Source of the DNA: Cerina litoralis
GTDB lineage: Bacteria > Bacteroidota > Bacteroidia > Flavobacteriales > Flavobacteriaceae
Length of the DNA stretch: 64,000 nt
NCBI GenBank assembly: GCA_022008415.1
Contig: JAIRBC010000020.1
Span: 1-64,000, forward strand
Reading direction: 5' to 3'
Part shown: piece after piece, positions 8,835 to 16,763 of the stretch
Layout: each line of letters starts with the position of its first letter
How positions within the stretch are numbered: position 1 is the first letter of the stretch
The notes under the pieces: model-generated
Databases searched by the model: none
What the model saw: the letters and a program-made list of their open reading frames with translations, nothing else
Told to the model about the DNA's origin: nothing
Translations under genes and position numbers: made by a program

Positions 8835-9344
8835 ATGAAGTATAACGGGCTTTTATCTGCGTTTCCCCAAGAGTTAAAAATTTTTATAGGGATCTTCGTC
8901 GTGGTGTTGTCCATAGGGTTTTATACCGGATTGTTGTTCGTTGGTCAAACCTCCGCTACCACCCCAAGCGGAATCCAGGAAAATTATTTGGGTAATGAAG
9001 CGGATGAAAATGCGGAGATAATGAAGTTTCACAAGAGCGAAAGGGAGATGCTCACCATTATCCATACCCATATCTTGTCCATGTCGCTTATATTTTTTCT
9101 GCTGGGGATCTTGGTATGGCTGACCCACGTTTCCATTAAGTTTAAACTGTTCCTCACAGTGGAGCCTTTTCTATCCGTAATCTTTACCTTCGGGGGCATT
9201 TATTTTCTTTGGAAGGGTGTATTATGGATGAAATATCTAGTAGTCTTTTCTGGGATACTGATGACGGCAACTTTTATGTTTTCCTCCTTGTTGGTTTTAT
9301 ACCAGCTGTGTTTAGGGAATCCTTCCTCTAATTTAAAACAATAA
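8835..9344 (+). CDS. Four-helix membrane protein, partner of FMN-binding protein
   Basis: 169 residues with about four membrane segments (near residues 14-38, 77-97, 105-124 and 127-154). Between the first two there is a periplasmic loop with a histidine (MKFHKSE). The second helix begins with IIHTHILSMSLIFFLLG, whose histidines could bind haem or quinone, although that is not proven. The start codon abuts the stop of the FMN-binding gene, so translation is probably coupled. A membrane electron carrier for the flavoprotein is the natural guess from context; I do not recognise a named family. Confidence 0.75.
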   Translation: MKYNGLLSAFPQELKIFIGIFVVVLSIGFYTGLLFVGQTSATTPSGIQENYLGNEADENAEIMKFHKSEREMLTIIHTHILSMSLIFFLLGILVWLTHVSIKFKLFLTVEPFLSVIFTFGGIYFLWKGVLWMKYLVVFSGILMTATFMFSSLLVLYQLCLGNPSSNLKQ

Positions 9345-9369
9345 CACCCCAACTTTACCGTAAATTTAT

Positions 9370-9377
9370 TACATTTG
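9370..9377 (+). promoter_or_regulatory. Candidate -7 element of guaB
   Basis: TACATTTG matches the Bacteroidetes -7 consensus TAnnTTTG and lies 23 bases before the guaB start. No TTTG is found at the expected distance upstream, so this is a half-supported promoter. Confidence 0.5.
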
Positions 9378-9400
9378 CACGCAATTAATCTTTAATTGCC

Positions 9401-10873
9401 ATGCAAGCCCACCTAAACAAAATTCTCGGGGAAGGTCTCACATACGATGATGTACTTCTAGTCCCTGCCTTTTCAGAAGTACTTCCCAGAGAGGTCAATA
9501 TACAAACAAAATTCACAAAAAATATCACGATAAACGTGCCCATCGTCTCTGCGGCAATGGATACCGTTACAGAATCCCGTATGGCAATTGCCATGGCGCG
9601 GGAAGGGGGTATTGGCGTATTGCACAAAAACATGACCATAGAGCAGCAGGCCGCCAAAGTACGGAAGGTAAAGCGGGCTGAAAGCGGTATGATCTTGGAT
9701 CCCGTCACCTTACCGTTAAAGGCTACGGTCAGGGATGCAAAATCATGCATGAAGGAATACAGCATTGGCGGAATTCCGATTGTGGACGACGAGGGAAAAC
9801 TAATAGGAATAGTGACCAATAGGGACCTGCGTTTCGAAAAGAACAACGATCGCCCTCTTGCGGAGGTCATGACTTTCAAAAATCTGGTTACCGTAAGCGA
9901 GGGGACTTCGCTGGAGCAGGCCGAGGTTATCTTGCAAGAGTATAAGATAGAAAAGTTGCCCGTCGTAAATGACGACTATAAATTGGTCGGACTAATTACG
10001 TTTCGGGATATTACCAAACTCACCCAAAAACCCATTGCCAATAAGGACCAATACGGAAGACTGAGAGTAGCCGCGGCTATAGGGGTTACCTACGATGCCG
10101 CGGAAAGGGCAGAGGCCTTGGTCAATGCCGGGGTAGACGCTGTTGTTATCGATACGGCGCACGGACATACCAAAGGAGTGGTTGCGGTTCTCAAGGAGGT
10201 CAAGAAAAAATTCCCTGATCTGGATATTATTGTCGGCAACATAGCTACGGGGGAGGCTGCCAAATATTTGGTAGAGGCCGGTGCCGATGCCGTAAAAGTG
10301 GGTATTGGTCCAGGATCCATTTGTACGACTCGGGTAGTGGCAGGGGTTGGTTTTCCTCAGTTTTCAGCGGTTTTGGAAGTGTCCGCTGCCATCAAAGGTA
10401 GTGGGGTCCCCGTAATTGCCGACGGAGGAATCGTATATACCGGAGATATTCCCAAAGCGATAGCTGCCGGCGCAGATAGTGTTATGTTGGGTTCCCTGTT
10501 GGCCGGGACCAAGGAGTCCCCGGGTGAGACAATCATATACGAGGGTAGAAAATATAAATCTTACCGCGGCATGGGGTCCGTCGAGGCTATGAAGGAGGGG
10601 AGTAAAGATCGTTATTTTCAAGATGTGGAGGACGATATCAAAAAATTGGTCCCCGAAGGAATTGTCGGTCGGGTACCTTATAAAGGGGATTTGTACGAAA
10701 GTATCCATCAGTTCATAGGAGGCTTGCGTGCCGGTATGGGTTATTGCGGGGCCAAGGATATAGAGACCCTCAAGGAGAAAGGGAGGTTTGTAAAGATTAC
10801 CTCCAGCGGTATTAATGAGAGTCATCCCCACGATGTGACCATCACCAAGGAATCCCCAAATTATAGTAGGTAG
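9401..10873 (+). CDS. guaB: Inosine-5'-monophosphate dehydrogenase
   Basis: 490 residues, the normal full length. It oxidises IMP to XMP with NAD, the committed step of GMP synthesis, in the cytoplasm. The catalytic TIM barrel is interrupted by two CBS domains at about residues 97-210 (ESGMILDP to FRDITKL). The catalytic cysteine is Cys308 in [13 protein letters not shown], preceded by the nucleotide-binding [12 protein letters not shown] segment. The flap residues and the [14 protein letters not shown] motif are intact. It stands as a single gene with its own candidate promoter. Confidence 0.97.
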   Translation: MQAHLNKILGEGLTYDDVLLVPAFSEVLPREVNIQTKFTKNITINVPIVSAAMDTVTESRMAIAMAREGGIGVLHKNMTIEQQAAKVRKVKRAESGMILDPVTLPLKATVRDAKSCMKEYSIGGIPIVDDEGKLIGIVTNRDLRFEKNNDRPLAEVMTFKNLVTVSEGTSLEQAEVILQEYKIEKLPVVNDDYKLVGLITFRDITKLTQKPIANKDQYGRLRVAAAIGVTYDAAERAEALVNAGVDAVVIDTAHGHTKGVVAVLKEVKKKFPDLDIIVGNIATGEAAKYLVEAGADAVKVGIGPGSICTTRVVAGVGFPQFSAVLEVSAAIKGSGVPVIADGGIVYTGDIPKAIAAGADSVMLGSLLAGTKESPGETIIYEGRKYKSYRGMGSVEAMKEGSKDRYFQDVEDDIKKLVPEGIVGRVPYKGDLYESIHQFIGGLRAGMGYCGAKDIETLKEKGRFVKITSSGINESHPHDVTITKESPNYSR

Positions 10874-11070
10874 TTATTTCCGATAAACAAGTAGACCAAA
10901 GATTATGTGTTTAGGAGCCTAGAGGTTTTTATTTTTAACCATTAACCACCTAATATTCTTGCCTCCCATTTCGATTTCCGTGAAACCGTGATGCAGTTAT
11001 GAGGTCGGCTTAACTTTACACTAGTCGCTAAACTTCCAGTTTCGAATAACGCATTTTCATCAACCATCAA

Positions 11071-11604
11071 CTACTTACTTCCTCCCGCGTAGGTTTGCCA
11101 ATCCTTGTCCTTATAGATATTATCGCCAAAATACTTGGCAATCTGTAAAAAGGCATCCGCCTTTTGATACCCTGGCACGGGGGAGAGCATCTTGAGGTTC
11201 TCGTCCAGAAAAACCGTTGTGGGATAGCTCATATTTCCTTGCATTAGTGCAGCGGCAAACTCGTGGTAACCAGATCTGCCCGATTTGACGAACTTAAAGG
11301 TTTTCCCTTGATATTCTATAGGTTCCTTACCTTCGCCATCCATTTTTACCATATAGTAGTTCTTGGCCATATATGCCGCCACCTGGGGATCTTGAAAGGT
11401 GTCCTTGTCCATTTTTTTGCACCAGCCGCACCAATCCGTATAGATATCGATAAATACTTTTTTCGGGGTGGCATCGGTCTGGGAGAGTTTTGCGGCCTCG
11501 TCCCAACTCATCCATTTCACCTCTTGGGCATTAGCGGCAAGTACCATCAATCCAAGCGCTAGGATAAGAATGGCCTTTAAATAGGGTAATGACAATAATC
11601 TCAT
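11071..11604 (-). CDS. Exported thioredoxin-fold protein
   Basis: 177 residues from the Met at 11604 (MRLLSLPYLKAILILALG), which starts a clear signal peptide cleaved after NAQ. An in-frame upstream Met would add 15 polar residues and spoil the signal. The thioredoxin active site is WCGWC, cysteines 59 and 62 of this version, preceded by VFIDIYTD. The cis-proline region is MSYPTTVFLDENLKML. It is probably a periplasmic thiol-disulfide protein acting in folding or cytochrome maturation; the partner is not known. It lies 70 bases after lysA on the same strand. Confidence 0.88.
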   Translation of the reverse strand: MRLLSLPYLKAILILALGLMVLAANAQEVKWMSWDEAAKLSQTDATPKKVFIDIYTDWCGWCKKMDKDTFQDPQVAAYMAKNYYMVKMDGEGKEPIEYQGKTFKFVKSGRSGYHEFAAALMQGNMSYPTTVFLDENLKMLSPVPGYQKADAFLQIAKYFGDNIYKDKDWQTYAGGSK

Positions 11605-11673
11605 ATAGATAAGTTTTATGACCTTTCGATAGGTCGGTACTTTATGCAAAACCTAACGTAAAATGGGGACATT

Positions 11674-12924
11674 TTATTTTACAACCGACGCTTCCTTTTT
11701 TTTATGGATAGGTATAAACAGGTCTTTACTATCTATTTGGTTTCGAATTAGGTCGTCAAAGGTCTCCCGTTCCCTGATCAATATGGCTTTGTCCTGATGC
11801 CAAAGAACCTCTGGGGGTCTAAAACGGGAATTGTAGTTGCTGGCCATGGTGAAGCAATAGGCACCGGCATTTCTAAAACACAGGATATCGCCCTCGGTTA
11901 TCTCGTTGATTCTTTTGTTGCTTGCAAAGGTGTCCGTTTCGCAAATATAACCTACTACGGAGTAATAGCGCTCCCGGCCTTTTGGATTGGAAAGGTTGAT
12001 GATTTGATGGGTGGCCCCGTAAAACATAGGACGGATCAAATGATTAAAACCAGAATCTATACTTGCGAAAACCGTTGAGGTAGTTTGTTTAACAACATTT
12101 ACCTTGGCCAAGAAAAACCCTGCCTCGCTCACCAAAAATTTACCTGGTTCAAACGCAAGCGTAAGTTCTTTCCCGTATTCTTTGCAAAAGGTGTTGAATC
12201 GACTGCTCAATTTTTTACCGAGCTCTTCTACATTGGTCTCAATATCCCCTTCCTTGTACGGTACCTTAAACCCGCTACCAAAATCGATAAAATCCAGATC
12301 TTTAAAATTTTTGGCCGTCTCAAAAAGAATCTCAGAGGCGTATAGAAATACGCCTATATCCAGAATATCACTTCCGGTATGCATATGTATACCGTTAATG
12401 TTCATTTTGGTGAGATCCACGATCCGCAATAAATGGGGTATTTGATGAATACTGATGCCGAATTTGGAATCGATGTGCCCCACTGAAATTTTAGTGTTGC
12501 CCCCTGCCATTACGTGAGGATTTATTCGAATGCAGACAGGGACGTCGGGATGCTTGCTTCCAAATTGCTCCAATACCGAAAGGTTGTCAATATTGATGCG
12601 CACTCCCAGAGCGGCGGCTTCCTCAATTTCTTCAAGGGATACTCCGTTGGGCGTAAAAATTATGGACTCCGGCTTAAAGCCGGCCAACAACCCCAACTGT
12701 ACCTCTTGAATGGATACCGTGTCCAGACCGCTGCCCAAGCTGTTCATTAGTCGAAGGATGGTGATGTTGGACAAGGCTTTTGCGGCGTAGTTTAATTTTA
12801 AATGTTTTACATCGTTAAACGCGTTCGTCAATCTATTGAACTGGGAAATTATTTTTTCTGAATCGTAAACGTAAACGGGGTCTCCGTAGGTTTTGGCGAT
12901 TTGAAGTAAATCGGAATGTGTCAT
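11674..12924 (-). CDS. lysA: Diaminopimelate decarboxylase
   Basis: 416 residues. It removes CO2 from meso-diaminopimelate to give lysine, with pyridoxal phosphate, in the cytoplasm. The PLP lysine is Lys49 in LNYAAKALSN. Other alanine-racemase-like fold III motifs are GIHMHTGSDI, DFGSGF and, near the C-terminus, the substrate-binding CFRNAGAYCFTMASNYN with the cysteine contributed across the dimer. A C-terminal lysine-rich tail follows. Upstream (12925-13232) I saw no lysine riboswitch. A shared transcript with the following thioredoxin-fold gene is possible. Confidence 0.95.
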   Translation of the reverse strand: MTHSDLLQIAKTYGDPVYVYDSEKIISQFNRLTNAFNDVKHLKLNYAAKALSNITILRLMNSLGSGLDTVSIQEVQLGLLAGFKPESIIFTPNGVSLEEIEEAAALGVRINIDNLSVLEQFGSKHPDVPVCIRINPHVMAGGNTKISVGHIDSKFGISIHQIPHLLRIVDLTKMNINGIHMHTGSDILDIGVFLYASEILFETAKNFKDLDFIDFGSGFKVPYKEGDIETNVEELGKKLSSRFNTFCKEYGKELTLAFEPGKFLVSEAGFFLAKVNVVKQTTSTVFASIDSGFNHLIRPMFYGATHQIINLSNPKGRERYYSVVGYICETDTFASNKRINEITEGDILCFRNAGAYCFTMASNYNSRFRPPEVLWHQDKAILIRERETFDDLIRNQIDSKDLFIPIHKKKEASVVK

Positions 12925-13232
12925 CTGTGTCGTCTTTGTTAGGGCGAATGTAGTTTTTTAGGACATCTTCCCTTCAATTTTGTGGCAAAGCTATGCTACT
13001 TTAAGATTGTGGACAAGAAATATTTAGTAGATGGTTAAAAATGCAACAATTTGTTATAATACAAACATAATTTGTTTTGTGTTTTGAACATCGACGGCCC
13101 AAGAAGCCTGAAAAATGAATAATCCCCGTCATTTTTAAAATAAATTTCCTGCATTTCTTATTTTTGAACGAATCCTAGGGTAGATCCTATGGGTTTCCTA
13201 CTTTTGCTATCGAACGAAATAACATCCTATAT
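12925..13232. other. Divergent intergenic region lysA/sucC
   Basis: 308 bases, AT-rich, between divergently transcribed lysA and sucC. Several TTTG runs lie around 13050-13090, and two TAnnTTTG matches lie on the sucC side (13159-13166 and 13199-13206). No coding sequence or RNA gene is apparent. Confidence 0.6.
13199..13206 (+). promoter_or_regulatory. Candidate -7 element of sucC
   Basis: TACTTTTG fits TAnnTTTG and ends 26 bases before the sucC start. A second match, TATTTTTG at 13159-13166, would give a longer leader. Neither has a perfect TTTG at 19 bases upstream. Confidence 0.45.
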
Positions 13233-14426
13233 ATGAACCTTCACGAATATCAAGGAAAAGAAATTTTGGCCAGTTTTGGAGTTCGCATCCAAAGAGGAAT
13301 CGTGGCCCATAATGCACAGGAAGCCGTTGATGCGGCCAAACAACTCACCCAAGAAACCGGAACAGGGTGGCATGTTATCAAGGCACAGGTACACGCTGGT
13401 GGCCGAGGAAAAGGTGGAGGGGTTAAATTGGCGAAGAATCTTAAAGAAGTAGAGGAGATTTCGGGAAAAATAATCGGGATGAACCTGATTACCCCACAGA
13501 CCTCTGCGGAAGGGAAGAAGGTGCATCAGGTTTTGGTTGCGGAAGACGTGTATTATCCCGGTAATAGTGAAACTTCCGAATTCTATATGTCCGTATTACT
13601 CAACCGGGGCACCGCTAGAAACATGATCATGTATTCCACCGAAGGGGGAATGGATATAGAGGAAGTGGCAGATAAAACCCCGCATCTGATTTTTACTGAA
13701 GAAGTAGATCCGGCAACGGGATTATTGCCTTTCCAAGCACGAAAGATCGCCTTTAATTTGGGATTGTCCGGTATGGCCTTTAAGGAAATGACCAAATTTG
13801 TGACTTCGCTTTACAAGGCCTATTCGGAGAGCGATGCGAGCTTGTTCGAAATAAACCCCGTGCTGAAAACTTCGGATGATAAGATCATGGCCGTAGATGC
13901 CAAGGTGTCCATAGACGATAATGCGCTGTACAGAAGAAAGCAATATGCCGAAATGCGCGATTTGCGCGAGGAGAACCCGATAGAGGTCGAAGCTAGGGCG
14001 GTAGGGCTCAATTATGTAGACTTGGACGGTAACGTGGGCTGTATGGTGAACGGAGCAGGTTTGGCAATGGCTACGATGGACCTTATAAAAATGGCCGGTG
14101 GCGAGCCTGCCAACTTTTTGGATGTTGGGGGTACGGCGGATGCAAAAAGAGTAGAAGAGGCCTTTAGGATTATTCTAAAAGACCCCAATGTTAAGGCCAT
14201 CTTGGTCAATATATTTGGCGGTATCGTTCGTTGTGACAGGGTGGCCCACGGGATCGTAGACGCTTACAAGAACATGGGAGATGCCATTAAGGTCCCTATC
14301 ATAGTTCGCTTACAAGGTACCAACGCAGAAATTGCCAAGGAAATCATCGATAATTCCGGCCTGGAAGTCCATTCGGCCATCCAATTTCAAGAAGCGGCCG
14401 ACAAGGTAAAGGCGCTATTGAATTAA
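13233..14426 (+). CDS. sucC: Succinyl-CoA synthetase (ADP-forming), beta subunit
   Basis: 397 residues, standard length. With the alpha subunit it interconverts succinyl-CoA and succinate with formation of ATP, a TCA-cycle step in the cytoplasm. The N-terminus MNLHEYQGKEILASFGV starts the ATP-grasp domain; glycine-rich QVHAGGRGKGGGVKLA follows. The C-terminal ligase domain has GNVGCMVNGAGLAMATMD, DVGGTADAKRVEEAF and NIFGGIVRCD. The alpha subunit gene sucD is not adjacent, a separation that I believe is common in flavobacteria. A bidirectional terminator follows directly. Confidence 0.96.
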   Translation: MNLHEYQGKEILASFGVRIQRGIVAHNAQEAVDAAKQLTQETGTGWHVIKAQVHAGGRGKGGGVKLAKNLKEVEEISGKIIGMNLITPQTSAEGKKVHQVLVAEDVYYPGNSETSEFYMSVLLNRGTARNMIMYSTEGGMDIEEVADKTPHLIFTEEVDPATGLLPFQARKIAFNLGLSGMAFKEMTKFVTSLYKAYSESDASLFEINPVLKTSDDKIMAVDAKVSIDDNALYRRKQYAEMRDLREENPIEVEARAVGLNYVDLDGNVGCMVNGAGLAMATMDLIKMAGGEPANFLDVGGTADAKRVEEAFRIILKDPNVKAILVNIFGGIVRCDRVAHGIVDAYKNMGDAIKVPIIVRLQGTNAEIAKEIIDNSGLEVHSAIQFQEAADKVKALLN

Positions 14427-14447
14427 TAGGGATAATTATCAGATAAA

Positions 14448-14478
14448 AATCCTGAAGCAATTCAGGATTTTTTTTTGT
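14448..14478. terminator. Bidirectional terminator of sucC and DUF1456 gene
   Basis: The stem AATCCTGAA (14448-14456) with TTCAGGATT (14461-14469) has a four-base loop and is followed by a run of T on the plus strand and A on the left side, so it can act both ways. It overlaps the last codons of the DUF1456 gene, whose stop lies at 14462-14464. Confidence 0.85.
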
Positions 14479-14830
14479 TTTTATATTTTACGTGACTGAT
14501 ATTGGTGTCCATTTGTTTTCGTTGCTTGGCCTTGAAATCCACTCTTGGTTTTCCTTTTGTGGCGGTGTTTTTATTCGATTTAAGCAATACTTCACCGGGG
14601 TCCTTGGGATGCTCCTTGGTACCCCTGAGGTGAATTACTAGGCCGTTTAAAAAATTCCGTAATATCTGATCTCCACATTCCATATAGTTGGGGTGGTCTT
14701 CTTTTCGGAAAAATGCACCCAGTTCGCTTTTTGAAATCTTAAAATCTACCAATTTTAAAATATCTACAATTTCATCATCCCTTAGCCTTAATGCCACACG
14801 GAGCTTTTTAAAGACATCGTTGTTGTTCAT
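14462..14830 (-). CDS. DUF1456 family protein (YehS-like)
   Basis: 122 residues, cytoplasmic. The N-terminal repeat VFKKLRVALRLRDDEIVDIL and the linked FKISKSELGAFFRKEDHPNY match the DUF1456 repeat found in E. coli YehS; the second copy here is partial (GDQILRNFLNGLVIHLRG). The C-terminal 45 residues are very basic and end in KNKKKS, encoded by the right arm and T-run of the shared terminator. Function is unknown; the family is small and helical. It is convergent with sucC. Confidence 0.82.
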   Translation of the reverse strand: MNNNDVFKKLRVALRLRDDEIVDILKLVDFKISKSELGAFFRKEDHPNYMECGDQILRNFLNGLVIHLRGTKEHPKDPGEVLLKSNKNTATKGKPRVDFKAKQRKQMDTNISHVKYKNKKKS

Positions 14831-14963
14831 GGAAATTTTTGTTGCAATTTACCAAAATATTATAGGAAATCTTAAATAAACATGCTACTCATCGGAAGAT
14901 TATACGAAAACGTACTTTTTAAAGTTGATATACGTAGGCAATAGACCATGCCTTATAAAAACG

Positions 14964-15365
14964 ATGAGTACCCACGAAGAAAAACTCAGTATATTGGCAG
15001 AAATGATATCTTTTGCCAGAGTCGACAATACGCTTAAAAAGGTAGAATACAACTTTCTTTTGGGCGTCGCCGACCAGTTAGGTATTGATAAGGCGACGTT
15101 TGATTCCCTTTTTCATAAGGAGGTGGAACGCATCCTGCCCAAGTCCCAGGCCGATCGTATTCTGCAGTTTCATAGGCTTGTTTTGTTGATGAACGTGGAT
15201 AAGGACCAGCGAATGGCCGAGCTGAACAAATTGCACAGTATAGGCATGCGGATGGGACTTTCTCCCGCTGCTATTGACCAAGTACTTTCCGTAATGCACC
15301 AATACCCCGATAATGTAGTGCCTCCCGAAGTCCTCTTGGATATATTTAGGGCCAGCTATAATTGA
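14964..15365 (+). CDS. TerB-like helical protein
   Basis: 133 residues from MSTHEEKLSILAEMISFA; the longer frame from 14925 adds 13 residues that look non-coding. It is all-helical with acidic positions at the helix starts, and the arrangement EEKLSILAEMISFARVDNTL, then VEYNFLLGVADQLGI, then DQRMAELNKLHSIGMRMGL resembles the TerB/tellurite-resistance-type fold, whose acidic sites may bind metal. No ter genes lie nearby, so a role in tellurite resistance is not implied. Cytoplasmic; function unknown. Confidence 0.7.
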   Translation: MSTHEEKLSILAEMISFARVDNTLKKVEYNFLLGVADQLGIDKATFDSLFHKEVERILPKSQADRILQFHRLVLLMNVDKDQRMAELNKLHSIGMRMGLSPAAIDQVLSVMHQYPDNVVPPEVLLDIFRASYN

Positions 15366-15665
15366 GTTTCATTTAATTGGGCGGTTCGCCGACGGTCAAG
15401 AACCATTGTTGTTGACCCACAAGGTACGCAACGTGTAAATATAACGAGCGGTCCCGTGAATGGCCGCGATCCGTGTTGTAAACCCCATCCTTTTCGTTTT
15501 TGCTTCTCCATAGACCTCCTGATAAATTTTTTGCTTACAAGAGACATAATGTCATGTAAATATCGAATATATGCGCCAAAATGACATTAAAATGCCCGTG
15601 GTATAAGATTTGACTTATCGTTACCAAATATCATAATATTAAAGTCTAACTTAAAAATTATAGCC
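15366..15665. other. Non-coding stretch before hsp20
   Basis: 300 bases. The left half is relatively GC-rich (15380-15500), the right half AT-rich and presumably carries the hsp20 promoter. A 63-codon minus-strand frame across the left half has no protein-like character. No hairpin or repeat stands out. Confidence 0.5.
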
Positions 15666-16091
15666 ATGAGTATTGTAAAAAGAAACAATTTGGTATTCCC
15701 ATCCTTGATGAACGATTTTTTCCGACCCGATTGGTTGGGGGGAGTGGATCGATTTGAAAGCAATGTACCTGCGGTAAATATCAAAGAGAGCGACAAGGAT
15801 TATGAATTGGAGCTAGCTGTGCCGGGAATGAAAAAAGAGGATTTCAATGTGGAAGTGGATAGGGATGTTTTGACGGTTTCTGCCGAGACCAAATCCAAGG
15901 ACGAGGTATCCGAAGATAGCTATACCCGTCGGGAATTTGCCTTCTCATCTTTCAAAAGAGTCTTCACCTTGCCCGAAACCGTAAACGACGGCAAGATCGA
16001 TGCTTCCTACAAAGATGGCGTGCTGAAACTTACCCTTCCTAAAAAAGAAGAAGCATTGCCTAAGCCCAAAAGGTTGATCGAGATTGGGTAA
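15666..16091 (+). CDS. Hsp20/alpha-crystallin small heat-shock protein
   Basis: 141 residues, standard size. It is an ATP-independent holdase that keeps unfolding proteins soluble in the cytoplasm. The N-terminal arm ends with FESNVPAVNIKESDKDYELE; the alpha-crystallin domain covers about residues 35-130 with LAVPGMKKEDFNVEVDRDVL and FTLPETVNDGKIDASYKDGVL, the conserved G-V-L signature. The C-terminal I-x-I anchoring motif is IEI in PKRLIEIG. A hairpin follows at 16171-16197. Confidence 0.95.
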   Translation: MSIVKRNNLVFPSLMNDFFRPDWLGGVDRFESNVPAVNIKESDKDYELELAVPGMKKEDFNVEVDRDVLTVSAETKSKDEVSEDSYTRREFAFSSFKRVFTLPETVNDGKIDASYKDGVLKLTLPKKEEALPKPKRLIEIG

Positions 16092-16763
16092 TAGCAAATC
16101 AAAAAATTAGTACATCGCAGTTGACCATTGGTTAATCTTCTAGGGTCAATTTAAGTGGATGGTGTTTGGTGCCCCTGTGATAAATTGTCGCGGGGGCCTA
16201 TTCTTTACCAAAGGAAGGGGAGTCGATGGATTTGTAGACCAAAGGACCTTAAAAACGATGGATACTGGCGAAGTATTGTGTTTTAGACTAATCTAAAAAA
16301 TAATATTAATAAACTTTAATCCAGTAATTTAACACGATTTAAGTTAAGTGTAAATATAGGTAATGGCACTAGGGACGTTGTCGACGTAAATCTAGCGAAA
16401 TGTTTCTTTATTTTTGTTGAAATCCAAGTAATTTTTTCGAGGTTTATTTTATAGTGATTCGGTTCCCGTTTAAGAAAACCCCCGGATGACGTTGTTGAAA
16501 AAGCTGTAAAATATAATTTTGGATTTCGGTAATCTTAGTTTTAAATATTTTTTAATCGATAAAAATCGTTTATTCAAGATATCTGGTAAATAAAGAAAAA
16601 GACTACGCCAAGTGTTTAAAATGTTTTGTTGGCGAACCCGTGAGCTGCGGATTAATTCATCGTGGCTCATCGGATTTAAGGCTCTTGGAATGGTAGGGAA
16701 AATTTTGGGATACGTTCGGAATATTGGAAATTGGGTGTTTTGTAGGTTTGCCGATATGGAAGC
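16092..16763. other. Long non-coding stretch between hsp20 and uvrB
   Basis: About 670 bases between convergent genes. It holds the hsp20 terminator (16171-16197), then AT-rich sequence (16280-16620) with no convincing open frame. A 66-codon minus-strand frame at 16470-16670 has a biased composition and no family resemblance. I see no tRNA fold or repeat. Confidence 0.5.
16171..16205 (+). terminator. Terminator after hsp20
   Basis: The arms GCCCCTGTGA (16171-16180) and TCGCGGGGGC (16188-16197) pair over ten positions with two G-U pairs and a seven-base loop, followed by CTATTCTTT. It lies 80 bases after the hsp20 stop. Confidence 0.65.

Noticed and set aside
13233-14426. Missing sucD as a sign of gene loss
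   Set aside because: To my knowledge separate placement of sucC and sucD is common in flavobacteria, so the lone gene is not evidence of a defect.
15356-15547. 63-codon minus-strand frame after the TerB-like gene
   Set aside because: Overlaps the TerB-like stop, has unusual cysteine/arginine content and no known family. Treated as non-coding.
16470-16670. 66-codon minus-strand frame between hsp20 and uvrB
   Set aside because: Low-complexity basic composition and AT-rich DNA; no support.
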